NCBI GenBank assembly: GCA_032718475.1
Contig: JAUCBJ010002471.1
Coordinates: 1-64,000, forward strand
Direction: 5' to 3'
Length of the DNA: 64,000 bases
Source of the DNA: Nemertoderma westbladi
Taxonomy: Eukaryota > Xenacoelomorpha > Nemertodermatida > Nemertodermatidae
A model generated the notes under the pieces. The model saw only the letters and a program-made list of their open reading frames with translations, made no database searches and was not told the DNA's origin. The position numbers and the translations under genes were made by a program. Positions 43,711 to 55,148 of the stretch are shown here, one piece after another; position 1 is the first letter of the stretch, and the number at the start of each line of letters is the position of its first letter.

Positions 43711-45799
43711 TATAATCTTAAATAATAAGGATATGGAACCCGAGGCCGGGGGTGAGAGAAGGCGAAGGAGAGAAGGGCACCTCCGCAGCTCAAGATATTT
43801 AGGTATTAAAGTATTTTAGGTTGCTAAACGACGTCGAGCTTGCCGTGTTCATTTTAGTATTTGGCGTGAGGGGTTTATTGAGAGGACGGGGCAAATATCT
43901 CGTGGCAAGTTCAAGAGATAGTACCTACCGGTTGCAGCTTCCAAACAGAAGAAGCCTGCAAACGCAACTGAGGCGAGAGTTCGTGGAATGGCCGGACCTA
44001 TAGTTCGGGAATAACCCAGGACTGTTGCTCGATTTATATGACGGTTCCGCTGGTTCAGCCGCTTCCAGATTGAAGAGAGAAATCCTGGACCGCGGTTGTA
44101 TGTTATGTATTCCCAATATTGGTTCTGTACTTGTTGGTTGAAAATTCCTGGTAATTTGTCGATGATATCCAATATTCATCGAAATATAAGGTTTTTTTCT
44201 TGTACTAAGTGAAGAGCCATGGGTGGGGAAACCGAAGAAGTCGTTTTATAAAAGTCGTTTTAAATTTGAAACTGCAAGGAAATTGGCAAATTGATGACAA
44301 TAGGATATATTTTCATTCGTAATATTTTTAGAGCAGTTTCTGTAGATACAAGTTGAATGTTTGAGAGTGAGCCAATAATTCCAAAAGCTTTATTTTTCTT
44401 GGACTTTATATGACTCTGTAAATCTGAGTTGATTGTTGAAGTATAACACAGATATATTTGTATTTTGAACATATTGTAACCAGTTGACCCTCGTAAGTAA
44501 GTATGTCGGATGTTGAAAGCTTTATATACATTATTAATAATAATAGAAAAACGAATTATCTTATAAAGAAGTGTTTGTCAATTAAATAGTCTGGTACAGA
44601 TGCCTATGAACTAGTCTAATACTTTCGATCGGATATTCATATTGAATGTTGGCAACAGCTATCGCCCTGTAGCAAAATGACAGAGTCAAGTCAAGAAATG
44701 TTTGGAAAAAATTTCGATGGCGACACCTAAAAAAAACCAAAAAAGCCGAAATAAAAATTCTGACTAATCCAGTAATTACAATATCGGGAGGGCAAATTAG
44801 TTCCGTTTCAAATGTCAATTTTCATCCGATCTCATTAAGCTTTGTAGACAGATTATGTTGAGGCTGGGGGTGGACCCATCTGGCGGGATACACACTCCAA
44901 CCAATCAACCCGATATTATGCAACATTATCCATCGATCCCAATCAACGTAACCCGACTCAACTAATCAACCGAATTTTATCTCACCTCATTTACGATATC
45001 AGTTACGGGAAACCCGAAGGATGAGTCACCTGTAATTAAATCAACCTTTTGGGATCATCAATCACCTAGAGGTTTGTTGTATTCAATCCGAGCTCACCGC
45101 ATCCAATCTCGGTTTCTTATGTTAACCACCAACATTAGCGATGCGACTAAAGCGATAACCTTAGCGGGAGGCCTCCAGTAATTGATTAATGGCAACCAGG
45201 AAATCATCATTGAAACACACGGCGTTACTAATAAAGAATTATTTGCTTTGGCATCAATCAACAACCATCTCAATGGCTTTAGAGAATACTTAATGAGTTA
45301 GGCTAAGCCTGTATCTAGGCTATGGCTAACAAAGGGATGAGATAGTTAGTACACAGTAGTGCAGCTGATAATGTTATACGGTGTTTCTGTGATTTCTTTC
45401 GAGTCCTTAGCCTTGAGGGATTAGATTAGTGTGTGGGGAAACTGGAGTTCTACAGAGAGGAAACTTGCTGAAATTATTAGTTTAGTATTTTGCAGATGGG
45501 AAAAAAAGTTGAACAAAAGTGGTCACGTTCTTCCAAGGTAATATATACCATAATATATACAGAAAATAAATGATATATTTAAATCATGCCAATGCTTTTA
45601 TTTATATCAGCAGCGAAAAGTCAAATCTACGCACGCATTTTATGTTAAACTTGACTAAACTAACCTAAACTTGAGGCATAAAAACGATAAGTAGATGTGG
45701 AAAATGAGATCAGAGCAGATAAATTATCCCAACTTGGACCTACCGAGGCATTTGTAACTTAATTTCGATAACTAAAAAGCATTTTTCTTACATGCCTTT
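43711..45799. other. Intergenic, no confident gene
   Basis: Two overlapping minus-strand frames at 43849-44179 lack motifs. 44830-44900 (GATCTCATTAAG followed by a G-rich run) resembles the tail of the dispersed repeat at 53330. The rest is unremarkable. Confidence 0.4.
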
Positions 45800-45849
45800 A
45801 GTTTGATGGTATAGTCGGACACACCTTGGTGTGGTGTGGTCTGTCTGTA

Positions 45850-45925
45850 GTCGTGGTACAGTCCGAAACCAAGATTTCACACAAATTTGGTTCCAGATGT
45901 CGTGCGAGGGTTCGAGACCCGCAAT
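45850..45925 (+). repeat. Possible tRNA-derived SINE head (box A/box B)
   Basis: GTGGTACAGTCCG (45853-45865) resembles a Pol III box A. GGGTTCGAGACCC (45908-45920) is a perfect box B, 55 bp downstream, which is normal tRNA-head spacing. An acceptor-stem match is not evident, so a functional tRNA is unlikely. Confidence 0.35.
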
Positions 45926-47621
45926 TCGGCCTGGGGTGTTTTAATTTCGAAAGGAATGTTCTAAAAGGACTATCCACCGACGACGTAACCTTACATCGTC
46001 TCTAAATAAAGGAGTGCTACAATTATATTTTGGGGAGTACAGTTATGGGGGAGGGGAATAAGTTGTCAGACTTTGTCAGAAATCTCTGGCCTAACGGCCG
46101 ATAAAAACTTTACTTTTTTGCTTCGTAATAAATCTATCAACCATAAAATCACATATAGAGACACCACAAACGAAGGGCAACTAAGGACTAACAATATCTC
46201 TAAACTTAACTTACCATTAAAATAATACTGTTTCAAGTTGGTTAAGACAATTATTAGGCCTAGTTGAAAGACAGTAGAAGAATTAAAACGCCGTGGGTTA
46301 GTTTGTGAAACAAACTCAAAAAACGATTACACAATGGCTGTGTAGAATGGAATAACATCGCTTAACTTTATCACAACGGATACCATAACTAAAAGTTTCT
46401 TTATGAGTAGATATGTTCTCATTGGTTCCTTTAGCAAGCAGGTAAACTCAAATCATTCTGATTGGCTAAATGTTATTTTACTTATTTAGGGTAATGGCTG
46501 CCATGTAGTTTTTCACGCGTTCATTCGAGCGTAACAATGGAAGATCACTCCAAGAATATGAAAACGAAATATATCACCTATAGATGCTAGTTAATAGGAG
46601 TGTAAATATTCAGTGAAATAGAATTATCAGCCGACATCCTACAGCGTATAATAAGGGATTCTATATAAATATTTATTGCGCAGTAAATAAAATAGGCTTC
46701 ATTTATCGCTTGTTCCGAGATCTCTTATTAACGACGAGCACAGCAAGCAAGATAAATGAGCAAAATCGTGGGGAAAAAAGGAAATATTATTTAATTTACT
46801 GAACATAAACAATGTAATTTTATTGTGAAAAACTTTTAAAGTGAAGTTTTTATTTGACTACGTGATTTATTGGTTTCTTGTTAGGAACTCTAAACTTCGC
46901 CTCCAAAAAACGACAACTTCCAAGATGCTGTAAATCTATCTTCGGTGCGTGGCCATGGATTCGATTTCCGCAGACAACAATCGCTAAAGTCGCCGGAAAT
47001 CGGGTACATGCTAAACCATAAAACAACCTGAAACGACCTGAAACAACCTGAAACGACCTGAAACATAGAGTTGCAAGTGAACGCTGAAGAAACATAAAAA
47101 TTAATTGATAATTATATAATTTATAAATTAATTGTCAAGCTAGTTAAGTAAAAACCTTATCGGTAGGTATGCAAAGACCAAAGAATGTAAAATACCAAAA
47201 AGCAACAAGATCTAAAAGGTTGCATGCAATCAGTGATCAGCTGACGGCAGTCTTACCGGTCGGTTTCGCTTCATGAAGGAAGGCATTCTCAGGAGGACAA
47301 GACCAGAGATGAAATTTAGAGTGTAAGTCCCAAAGGAGAAAGAACGGGCGATACCAGTAACTATCCACTGGGAAGCGAAGCAGCACCACAAACTTGCGCC
47401 AATAACGTTTATGCTTATTGATAAGGGGCCGGCGAATGCGAATATAATTAATTTCAAGCTTTTGCAGAGCAGGCAACAATGGGTGCCGTGCTATTACTTT
47501 GAAATGTTTAAATAGCTCGCGCCAGTCAGTCAGCCAACGTGTATTGGGCTCGCCACTGTGTGTCATGGTCCATGATGCCTGATATGGTTGTGCAGTGTAC
47601 AGTCTTGCCCCCCCTTCACTA
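45926..47621. other. Intergenic, no confident gene
   Basis: It contains a dispersed repeat near 46680-46760 (CGAGATCTCTTATTA words, also at 32190-32270) and a short GAAACGACCT tandem run (47030-47065). A 129-codon minus-strand frame (47237-47626) ends at the hAT insertion point. It does not continue on the other side of the insertion and has no known motif. Confidence 0.4.
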
Positions 47622-47629
47622 ATCACTAC

Positions 47630-49354
47630 TAGGGATGTCCCGGAATTCCGTTCCGGCCGGAATTCCGGTGGTTTTTGCCAGATTCCGGTTCCGGCCGGAA
47701 TTGCCGGAATGGGGTCAATTCCGGCCGGAATTTTACCGGAATTACCAGTTTACTAGTGTAATAGTTTTAATTAGTTTGTGAAATTATTATCACACATAAT
47801 GTAAAAACAATTACAATATTATAATAGGTATTGTCCAACATAACATCGTATTACCCCTAAAGCTGTAGCTTATTTACAAAGGGGTCCTTTATGTCACTCA
47901 CTATGTTACTTAATTAGGTCCTGCGTCATTAGCCTTAGGTGTTGCGTAACACAGTAGTTTTATTTATACAGAAAATATAATTCTTACCAAAATATATTTA
48001 TTCCCAGCAAAAATTAAATTGTAATATGTAATATTGACTCTCGTTTATTGATTTCGAGAATTACATGTCACTGTAACCTGCTTCTTTCCATTAACGGCGC
48101 CAGGATATTGAACCTAAGCAATTAATAATACATTTTTGGTCTACGTTGGTTTTTAGGTATGAGCCCCAAAACCTAACTTTTGGCCAAGGTTATGGGTTTT
48201 TGGAAAAATAATGAAATTTAATTCCATGTCGTTTAACCCTGTTTGACCCGGGGTGGTCATTTTAGAAATTTTTTTGTAACTCAACTGTATCTTTTAGCCA
48301 GGTATGGTGGGAAAACCTAGATTTCGCGACTTTTCATAAAATTTAATGGGCAATCCACCAGCGCAAACGCCAAAAACATAGCTTTGTTAGTTTTCGTGTT
48401 GTCCCATTCTGGCACTCATCTCCAGTAATTTTCGGCGAAAATTTTTTCAAAAGTTTTAATAGCTCGATAAAAATAATTTATTTGCGCTACCGGTATATAG
48501 CGGTTCTTTTAGATGATGATCACGATTATAGAACTCAGATATAACAGACGAGGGAAAATTTCTAGTAATGAAAAAAACACGAAGAAAACAAGTAGTGCAA
48601 ATATGATAATGAAAAATCACCACAAATCAAACTAATTTTATGGCATTAGGGGCTTTCCGGGATGCTGATCATGAATATGAAACTCATATCCTATCACATC
48701 CGATTCATTATGGCATTTTTGGACATGTGCCAATTTGGAACGAAAAATAGAAGTACCGGTAGCACAAATTGATAAAAATTTAATGTTTACAAGCTTCCAT
48801 TAAATATTCTTAACAAGTTCAATCGTGATCAGCGACCTTGACCCTATAGATTCAGAATTATCCATCCAAACACAACGTGTTTTAGTTTGACAATTTTTCA
48901 CTTGTACTTTTCGTCCTGGGGGACCAGAATAGTGCAACAAAATGATGGCTGCAATGCCAGAAAATATTTTTAAAAAATTATATTTTCAGCCAAGATCTAA
49001 AAAAATTCTAAAAATGACAACCCACCCAGGGCCGATTACTAAAAATAGACCTGACCAGATAGGGTTAAGGCCCCCAAGTACCCCAGCCCAAATTTCAATT
49101 TCTCCTGCTTCTGGGCCAGGCCACTCTCACACCAAAATTCCCCCAAGGTGCTTTTTCATCTTATTAGTAAACTTAGCTTTAGAAATTAAAAAAATACGTA
49201 TATTTCACAAAAAAATATAAAGGGTAATGGTCATTTAGTGTATTTCACTAACTACATAAAAATTCCGGTTCCGGCCGGATTCCGGCCGGAATATTCCGGC
49301 ATACTGAATTCCGGTTCCGGCCGGAATCAAAATATCGATTCCGGGACATCCCTA
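47630..49354. mobile_element. hAT-type element with TTCCGGCCGGAA subterminal repeats and 8-bp TSD
   Basis: The terminal inverted repeats TAGGGATGTCCCGGAAT and the complementary right end (ATTCCGGGACATCCCTA) are flanked by a perfect 8-bp duplication ATCACTAC (47622-47629 and 49355-49362). Both ends are packed with the palindrome TTCCGGCCGGAA and variants (47641-47745 and 49262-49340), which look like transposase-binding sites. The 1725-bp interior is AT-rich and shows no hAT dimerisation or DDE motifs, so it is non-autonomous. A diverged scrap of its end lies at 57716-57785. Confidence 0.9.
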
Positions 49355-49362
49355 ATCACTAC

Positions 49363-49814
49363 CATCTACTACGAGCTACTAACGACCAGGCCCAAGCTCA
49401 GAGAATCATAAAATACATACTAGACAGACACAGAAACATAGATCCTAGACGCAAACTACTGTAAAAGATATACGCTACCGACCTATACTGAGCTAAAACT
49501 GGCTAAAACTTATGCCGAACTAAATGAGTTATGCTATATTATGCGAAGCCACCGACATAAACCGAGCTATATTGGTGGAATACAAGGCTATAACGACAGA
49601 TATAGGGCTAATAACGACATATGCCGAACTATAAATAAAGTCGCAAAACGAATATCGGGTTGCCCCAGTGTTTCCCTCAAAATACAATGCGGGAGTTAAT
49701 ATTACTATTTATTGGAATTATCCAAGTGACGCACCTGGGATCTAAGTTCGCACTTAGGATTTGATTTTGCGTCTATGATCTATGTTTATGTCTCAGTCCA
49801 TGTAGCAAATCTTA
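49363..49814. other. Intergenic, 3' of DSCC1
   Basis: Short repeated ACCGACATA/CTAAAAC words but no gene. On the minus strand this is downstream of DSCC1. Confidence 0.4.
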
Positions 49815-49820
49815 TTTATT
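49815..49820 (-). promoter_or_regulatory. Poly(A) signal of DSCC1
   Basis: TTTATT on the plus strand is AATAAA on the coding strand, about 120 nt past the DSCC1 stop codon. Confidence 0.5.
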
Positions 49821-49938
49821 CATTTTTGTTAAATATTATTATTTTATATAAAATCAAACAAGTCTGCTGGAATACCACACAACACCACTTACCCGACCGA
49901 GAGCAGTCTATCATTTACTCCATATTTCCAGACCGTCT

Positions 49939-51590
49939 CTAGAATTTGGAACTGTATAATTTGCTGCCATCAGTTTGGGTGGCAGATCTGGCTACTTTCT
50001 GTAACCATAGCAACAACTGTTTATCGTCATCGCCCAAGTCCCGGATATAAGGTCTCATTTCCGTCAATGTCCATCGGGACTTCAATTCAAACAAAGTCTT
50101 AAATCTAAAAAGAGTCGATAAATAAAATTAAATTTCAATATTTTATTCCAACTGTAACCGCCACCGTTGAGCCGCTAGTATTGAGTATTGCCTGTGATTG
50201 GCTATTATGTTATATTACATTACTCTAAGACAACTGTGGATGATTTTGAAACAGTTAAATTAATAATTATTTTATTAATAATTATTATCAAACTATATTT
50301 TGCGATATGTATATACAGTATCATGTTATTTTACTGACTTAGTATTACAGCGACTTCGAAAGAAAATATACTAAATAATAGCACTAGTTCAATTTCAAAG
50401 AAAATATATAACCTGAAAAATGTTATTTCGCGTTATTGCGTTATGTAGTGTACTACGGTACGGAGGCGTCATTGTACGGTTATACATTAATTGTCGTTTG
50501 AATTACAAATTGTTGCACGTAAATAACAAAATAACTAAATAATTATACAAATACGAATACAAATACAAAAATAAATAAAATCTCTCGCGAGGATAAAGGG
50601 AACTAACCTATTCGGGGGGTCGTCAGTTAATTCTCCGGCTTTAAATAAAAATATACTCTCCGGGACGGTTTTGGTGTCGACCAAAGCGAGTCCGGCCAGA
50701 TGGTCTGTTCGGGTGATCATTCCGTCCGGGACACTTTCCGACCAACACGACATAAACTCAGCCCTGTTGAAGCGGCCCCCGCTCGCACTCAGCAGGTACT
50801 CGGCACTCCATCGGCACACGGAATCCTCCACCAGACTGAAACACTCTCCGATACGCTCGGCGAAATGGGACAACACGAAATCAACAACGGACGACTCCTC
50901 CAGCCGGTACAGCGCCTCTAGACACTGATTGGCTGGAATGGATGACCAATGACAACCTACCTCGTTGTAATGGTTTATAATAGACATAAGAACGCGACTC
51001 ATATAGTCGAAATCTAACCTTCTCCAATATCCGTCAATCTCAAATCCCCAAGACTGGGTCAGAGCGTTCTGTATTTCCGTCTGGCTGGCAGCGACCTCAC
51101 TAAGAAAATCCTTCAAGCGAAATTGTTCTGTATCTTCATTTTCGTACTCTTTGCCCTTATAAGGACTTATGTTGAGTAGTTCTCGGAGTCTATCGAGATA
51201 CGGGCGACGAGGTTTTATCTCATAGTAAACGTGGCTCCAATGTCGTACCTCAGTGTTCCGTAACTCCATAGCCCCATCGGCAGTATCTGTGCCTTCAGTT
51301 ATCGGTAATACGAGCATCGTATTGGATGATTCCGTCTGTTTTATATCGAAAGTCTCTGTTTCGGTACAGATAACGGCTAGGTCGTCCTCTCGTCCGCGAA
51401 TAACCAGGGATTTCCCAGATGACAGATAGTTCAGGAGTTTATCGTCCAGCTCGATGAGTTTATATTCCGACGACTCGTTGACCTCGTTCGGGTAACGGAT
51501 TCCCTCAACTACCGGTTTGTAATGGTCCAGCACTAGGTTGGCTGCGTCAGCTGTCTCCTTAACTTCATCGATAGTACGATTCTGATTCAT
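49939..51590 (-). CDS. DSCC1: Sister chromatid cohesion protein DCC1 (two exons)
   Basis: DSCC1 is a nuclear subunit of the CTF18 alternative clamp loader (CTF18-DCC1-CTF8-RFC), which loads PCNA and supports cohesion during S phase. Exon 1 is 50608-51590 and exon 2 is 49939-50104. The intron of 503 bp starts GTTAGT and ends TTTTTAG, and the join makes an arginine codon (N-R-F). The total of 1149 nt gives 382 residues, close to the family's roughly 390. Recognisable blocks are SLVIRGREDDLAVICTETET near residue 61, GYWRRLDFDYMSRVL, FNRAEFMSCWSESVPDGM, LAGLALVD and, in exon 2, LFELKSRWTLTEMRPYIRDL. The Met at 51590 (MNQNRTIDEVKETADAANL) aligns with the usual start; open frame further upstream lacks an ATG. 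No frameshift or stop is seen, so it is presumably functional. Confidence 0.93.
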
Positions 51591-52107
51591 TATTTTGTTG
51601 TCCTTGGCTGCTTGGAGCAGTGCAGCAGTGGAGGTGGTAGCAGGTGGAGCCTTGCTGCCTTGTGTCTTCAAAATAAAACTGTAATACTGTTATGCAGCCA
51701 GGCAGCTGTGTGTCTGTCAGTCTGTGTGTACCTGTCCTGTTTTAACAGTCTAACACTAACAGTATGAGTAGGCCTACAGTAAGTTAAATTTACTACAGTA
51801 CTTTAATAATACTGTAGGTGTAGCTGTAGTTAACTAGGTCTACCTAAATGCTAAATCCCGGACCCGTTCCGTGTCCCGGTCCTTCTGTCCTTCTGTCTCT
51901 GTCCTTACCGCAGAGCAGCAGAGTTGACGCACGACCGGCACCGGTCCGGTACCATGGTGTTACAGTAGGAACTGAATACAAATTTCAAATTCCCGCCAAT
52001 TTTATGTGCTTTATTTGGCAGTGATTTTTTATGGACTTTTTTTTTACTTTTTTTGACCGTATCTTTTACGAAATTTGCTTTGCATAATGCCTTTTTATAG
52101 GGTTACG
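51591..52107. other. Upstream region of DSCC1
   Basis: It probably contains the DSCC1 promoter and 5' UTR (minus strand). TGTCTGT and TACTGTA words are present, but no clear core-promoter element can be named. Confidence 0.35.
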
Positions 52108-52302
52108 TCGACAGCCGATAACCGACAGCCGATAACCGACAGCCGAAAACCGACAGCTGACATCGACAACCGACAACAGACAACCGACAGCCGACAACAG
52201 ACAACCGTCAGCTGACAGCCGACGACCGACAGCCGCGAAGCGACAATCGATATCCGACAGCCGACAGCAGACAACCGTCAGCAGACAACCGACGTTTTTC
52301 AC
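52108..52302. repeat. Minisatellite, unit CCGACAGCCGATAA
   Basis: About 14 imperfect units of 12-14 bp of the form CGACAGCCGA(TAAC/CAAC). It resembles one arm of the foldback elements, but no inverted partner was found nearby. Confidence 0.8.
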
Positions 52303-52354
52303 TTTTCGGTCGATATATTAAATACCCTATTATATTATATATGAAGAATTTGTA

Positions 52355-52660
52355 TTTGTTTTAAAAATATGGTGTATTTATTAAATAGAATAAAATAACC
52401 TAGCGCTGATTCAAAACCATGCAACTTTTGAACGCCCGCCTCAGCTATTTTTCAACGAAATTAAAATTGTGTTACATATTTGGAATCCTTGCATGGCTAG
52501 CTTTCTAGCAGTACCAACAAACAGCTACTGTATAAGGTAGAATAATAACTGCGGTAGGACTGGTGCAATATCGACGGAGATCCGTTTTTTAAACGCTTGT
52601 AGCTAAAGATTGAAAGCAAAAATAAAAATTCTGGCTCACCCAGTAAGTAGACGTAATTGG
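52355..52660 (+). repeat. Dispersed repeat, arm of the 62700-63385 palindrome family
   Basis: It shares the ordered words TTATTAAATAGAATAAA, GCAACTTTTGAACGCCC, ATATTTGGAATCCTT, GAATAATAACTGCGGT, ATCGACGGAGA and GGCTCACCCAG with 63070-63340. Confidence 0.75.
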
Positions 52661-53160
52661 CGGGTTGTGGTGTTTTAGTAACAATAGTAACATGAGCATG
52701 TTATAAGCAAAGTAATCCAGTAAGAATGTGTTGGCAAGGTCGAAACGCGTACGTGGTTTGGAGAGATATGAGATATTAATTTCAAGAAAATCACGTGATT
52801 CCTAAATTTGTACACTACCCGGTTAAAAAAGTACGCATGTGATGGGATTAGTCCTACAATTGCGCCAATAAAAGATAAGTTATTTTCGGTAAAATAAACT
52901 ATCATTCGAGGTTAAGACCCCTAGATCCCTTCCTATAATAAAGTAATCCAGGGTTTAACCGTGCCAACCTGTTTCGTATGGCAGCTAGTGCTATTAAGTA
53001 AACTGACCTTTCAATTATATTGGAAGTGTAAATAAGGTTACTTACTAATTTCACTGCTACAGCATATCCTTTAATACTGTATAATGTCGTTATTCTAGTA
53101 CATCCCCCCCCCCCTAATTTTTCTACAAATCTTAATGAGATTGCATGAAATTTGAAACAG
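52661..53160. other. Intergenic, no gene recognised
   Basis: AT-rich spacer between two oppositely oriented arms of the dispersed repeat (52355-52660 and 53161-53420). It may be the core of an old copy of that element. Confidence 0.35.
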
Positions 53161-53420
53161 AGTTAGTTTCATCTCCCTCCTCCTTGCTGGGTGAGCCAGA
53201 ATTTATATTTTTGCATTCGTTCTGTAGCTAAAAGCGTTTAAAAAAGGTGTCTCCGTCAATATTGCACCAGTTACACTGCACGCACAATTCTTCAACCTCA
53301 TAGCAATGGACTACTGCCACTAAGGAGGGGGCAGATGAAACTCTGTTTCCAATTTCATGCAATCTCATTAAGATTTGTAAAACAATTTGGGGGTGGGGGG
53401 AGGGGGTGGTGGCATGTACC
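53161..53420 (-). repeat. Dispersed repeat arm, inverted relative to 52355-52660
   Basis: GGGTGAGCCAGAATTT, TAGCTAAAAGCGTTTAAA, TCTCCGTCAATATTGCACCA and a following GTTTCCAATTTCATGCAATC...G-rich tail match the opposite strand of the family. Together with 52355-52660 it frames an inverted-repeat element. Confidence 0.7.
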
Positions 53421-53886
53421 AAAATAACGATACTTACTGTACTATATATTCCAGGACATGGTGTATTATGGGATAGCCAGTAATCACCAAGCAACATGAC
53501 CTTCCAATAAACTCTGAAACTCTAACACTACTGCTGTGTTATGGTTAGTCAGAATTCTTCAAGTATCAATCTTATTTGGGTGTAAACGCTTGCCGACACT
53601 GTGCCGACAATGTCGGCAAAAGGTTTCCAAAAGGTTTTCAAAAGGTTGTATGCCGACAGGGTACAGATAATGTGCTGAGTGTCGGAATTACGTTGTCCCG
53701 ATATTGTCGGCGTTTCTATTACAGGACATGGTGGAACCGTATCAATAATAATAATACCTAATAAATATCAATATTACAGTACACCGACGCCTTAAGCTTG
53801 CGCGCTTTTGCGTAGTGGACCCCTACGTTTGACTCTCAGTATTATGGATGGTATCCCGGTTTGAGGGTGTCTGACATCCCAGAGCG
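53421..53886. other. Intergenic, no gene recognised
   Basis: It includes several GCCGACA/TGTCGGC words (53590-53710) forming small inverted repeats, but no gene. Confidence 0.35.
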
Positions 53887-53893
53887 GTAATCC

Positions 53894-54321
53894 GGTTCGC
53901 AGCAAACTTCGCCCGCGTGAAAGCTTCCCCAGCGTCCAATATTTGCCCGCAGCAATCTTCGTCCGTTGGAAACCTTTGCCCGCAGGCAATCTTCGCCCAT
54001 TAAACAATTATTGTTTTGGTTAGTCTCTCTAACCTACTCCTTTACCTCAATTGGTATCAACATCGTTTATTGTTTAGGTTAGAAAATGCCGTCTGTGTAA
54101 CCCCTTATCCTTTCCCTCAATTGGTAACAACATCGTTTTATTGTTTTGGTTAGAAAAAGCCGTATCTGTATGTGTGGCCTGATCCTTTCCCTCAATTTGT
54201 AATTAAAATTGTTACTAACACAAATCTTAATGGGCGAAGGTTGCTCGCGGGCGAAGATTGTCTTGCGGGCGAAGTTTGCCCCAGGGCGAAGGATGGACGC
54301 GGGCGAAGATTGGACCCATCC
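53894..54321. mobile_element. Foldback element C with CTTCGCCC repeats
   Basis: Left arm: repeated (A/T)CTTCGCCCG, CTTCGTCCG and TTTGCCCGCAG units (53900-54000). Right arm: repeated GGGCGAAGATTG, GGGCGAAGTTTG and GGGCGAAGG units (54230-54310). The flanks share GTAATCC (53887-53893 and 54322-54328), a duplication of at least 7 bp. The core has three diverged copies of a segment with TCAATTGGTA(A/T)CAACATCG and TTTTGGTTAGAAAA. No transposase. This is the smallest of the three foldback elements. Confidence 0.72.
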
Positions 54322-54365
54322 GTAATCCTGTAGTTATAATGTAGTAGCTTATTTGTGTATTGTTA

Positions 54366-54379
54366 GTTGCCATGGTTAC
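54366..54379. promoter_or_regulatory. Near-perfect X-box upstream of IFT54
   Basis: GTTGCCATGGTTAC differs by one base from the RFX consensus. It lies about 770 bp before the IFT54 start codon. IFT genes are commonly RFX targets in animals, but this distance is long and the word also occurs in mobile elements here. Confidence 0.3.
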
Positions 54380-55148
54380 ATGTAAATAGCATGGACAGCG
54401 CAATGTATTTTTGTTAGTTTGTGATAATGTCAGTCTACCGGTACCTCTTCTGCATACTGCTGTACTGGTGTTGTTGTACTGCTGTACTGAGCGTGCTGAA
54501 CTATACCAGTATACTGGCACTGGCCTGGCATACTGGCATAACTACTGTATAGTGCATACCATCACCATCTGCCATCACCGGTGCATTTCCCCAGTATATA
54601 AACAGATAACTGTCTGACTGTGTGTGGCGTACGTAGGCCATGCTGCCGTGGGCGTACCCGGACTCCGGACTACTGGACTAACTAACAGTCGCTTGTCTGT
54701 CTGTCGCCGAGGGAGTTACCGTGCAGCCGTGCGTATAATTAATTATCCTGTTATTGGATTATACACTACCTGACTGCAGCACTGAGTATACAGTATAGTA
54801 CGGTCCGGTCAGAGGTCAGATGGTATAAACCTAGGTCTTTTTGCGTGTATGACAGTGTACTGTGTACAGGCTGACAGGTGTAGTGTAAGCAGTAAGTGTA
54901 GGCAGTAGTGTGGAGGTGGAGGACAATTAACAAATTATTAGGTAATTCTGTAATTATTACTGTATTAGGCTGTATTTATTTTAGCTAACTACTGAACTAT
55001 TCCCTACTGGCTGACTGGTACACGGTACCTTCTCTCAAATTGGTCGATATACCACGCTGCCACGTGTATACTAGGTGCTAGCTAGGTGCTAGGGTACATG
55101 GTATTTGGAGGCACCGGGTTCGGGGCCCTAAACATCACATACAACATC
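54380..55148. other. Upstream region of IFT54
   Basis: Less AT-rich than the surroundings, with CTGTACTG and CAGTATAC words. It presumably contains the IFT54 promoter and 5' UTR. No gene is seen. Confidence 0.35.

Noticed and set aside
45800-45925. Genuine tRNA gene
   Set aside because: Box B is good but acceptor and anticodon stems cannot be paired; kept only as a possible SINE head.
47237-47626. 129-codon minus-strand ORF ending at the hAT insertion point
   Set aside because: No motif is recognised, and the frame meets stops when the sequence across the insertion is read on, so an interrupted gene is not supported.
50001-50014. Perfect X-box-like GTAACCATAGCAAC
   Set aside because: It lies inside exon 2 of DSCC1, where it encodes part of LLLWLQK, so coding constraint explains it.
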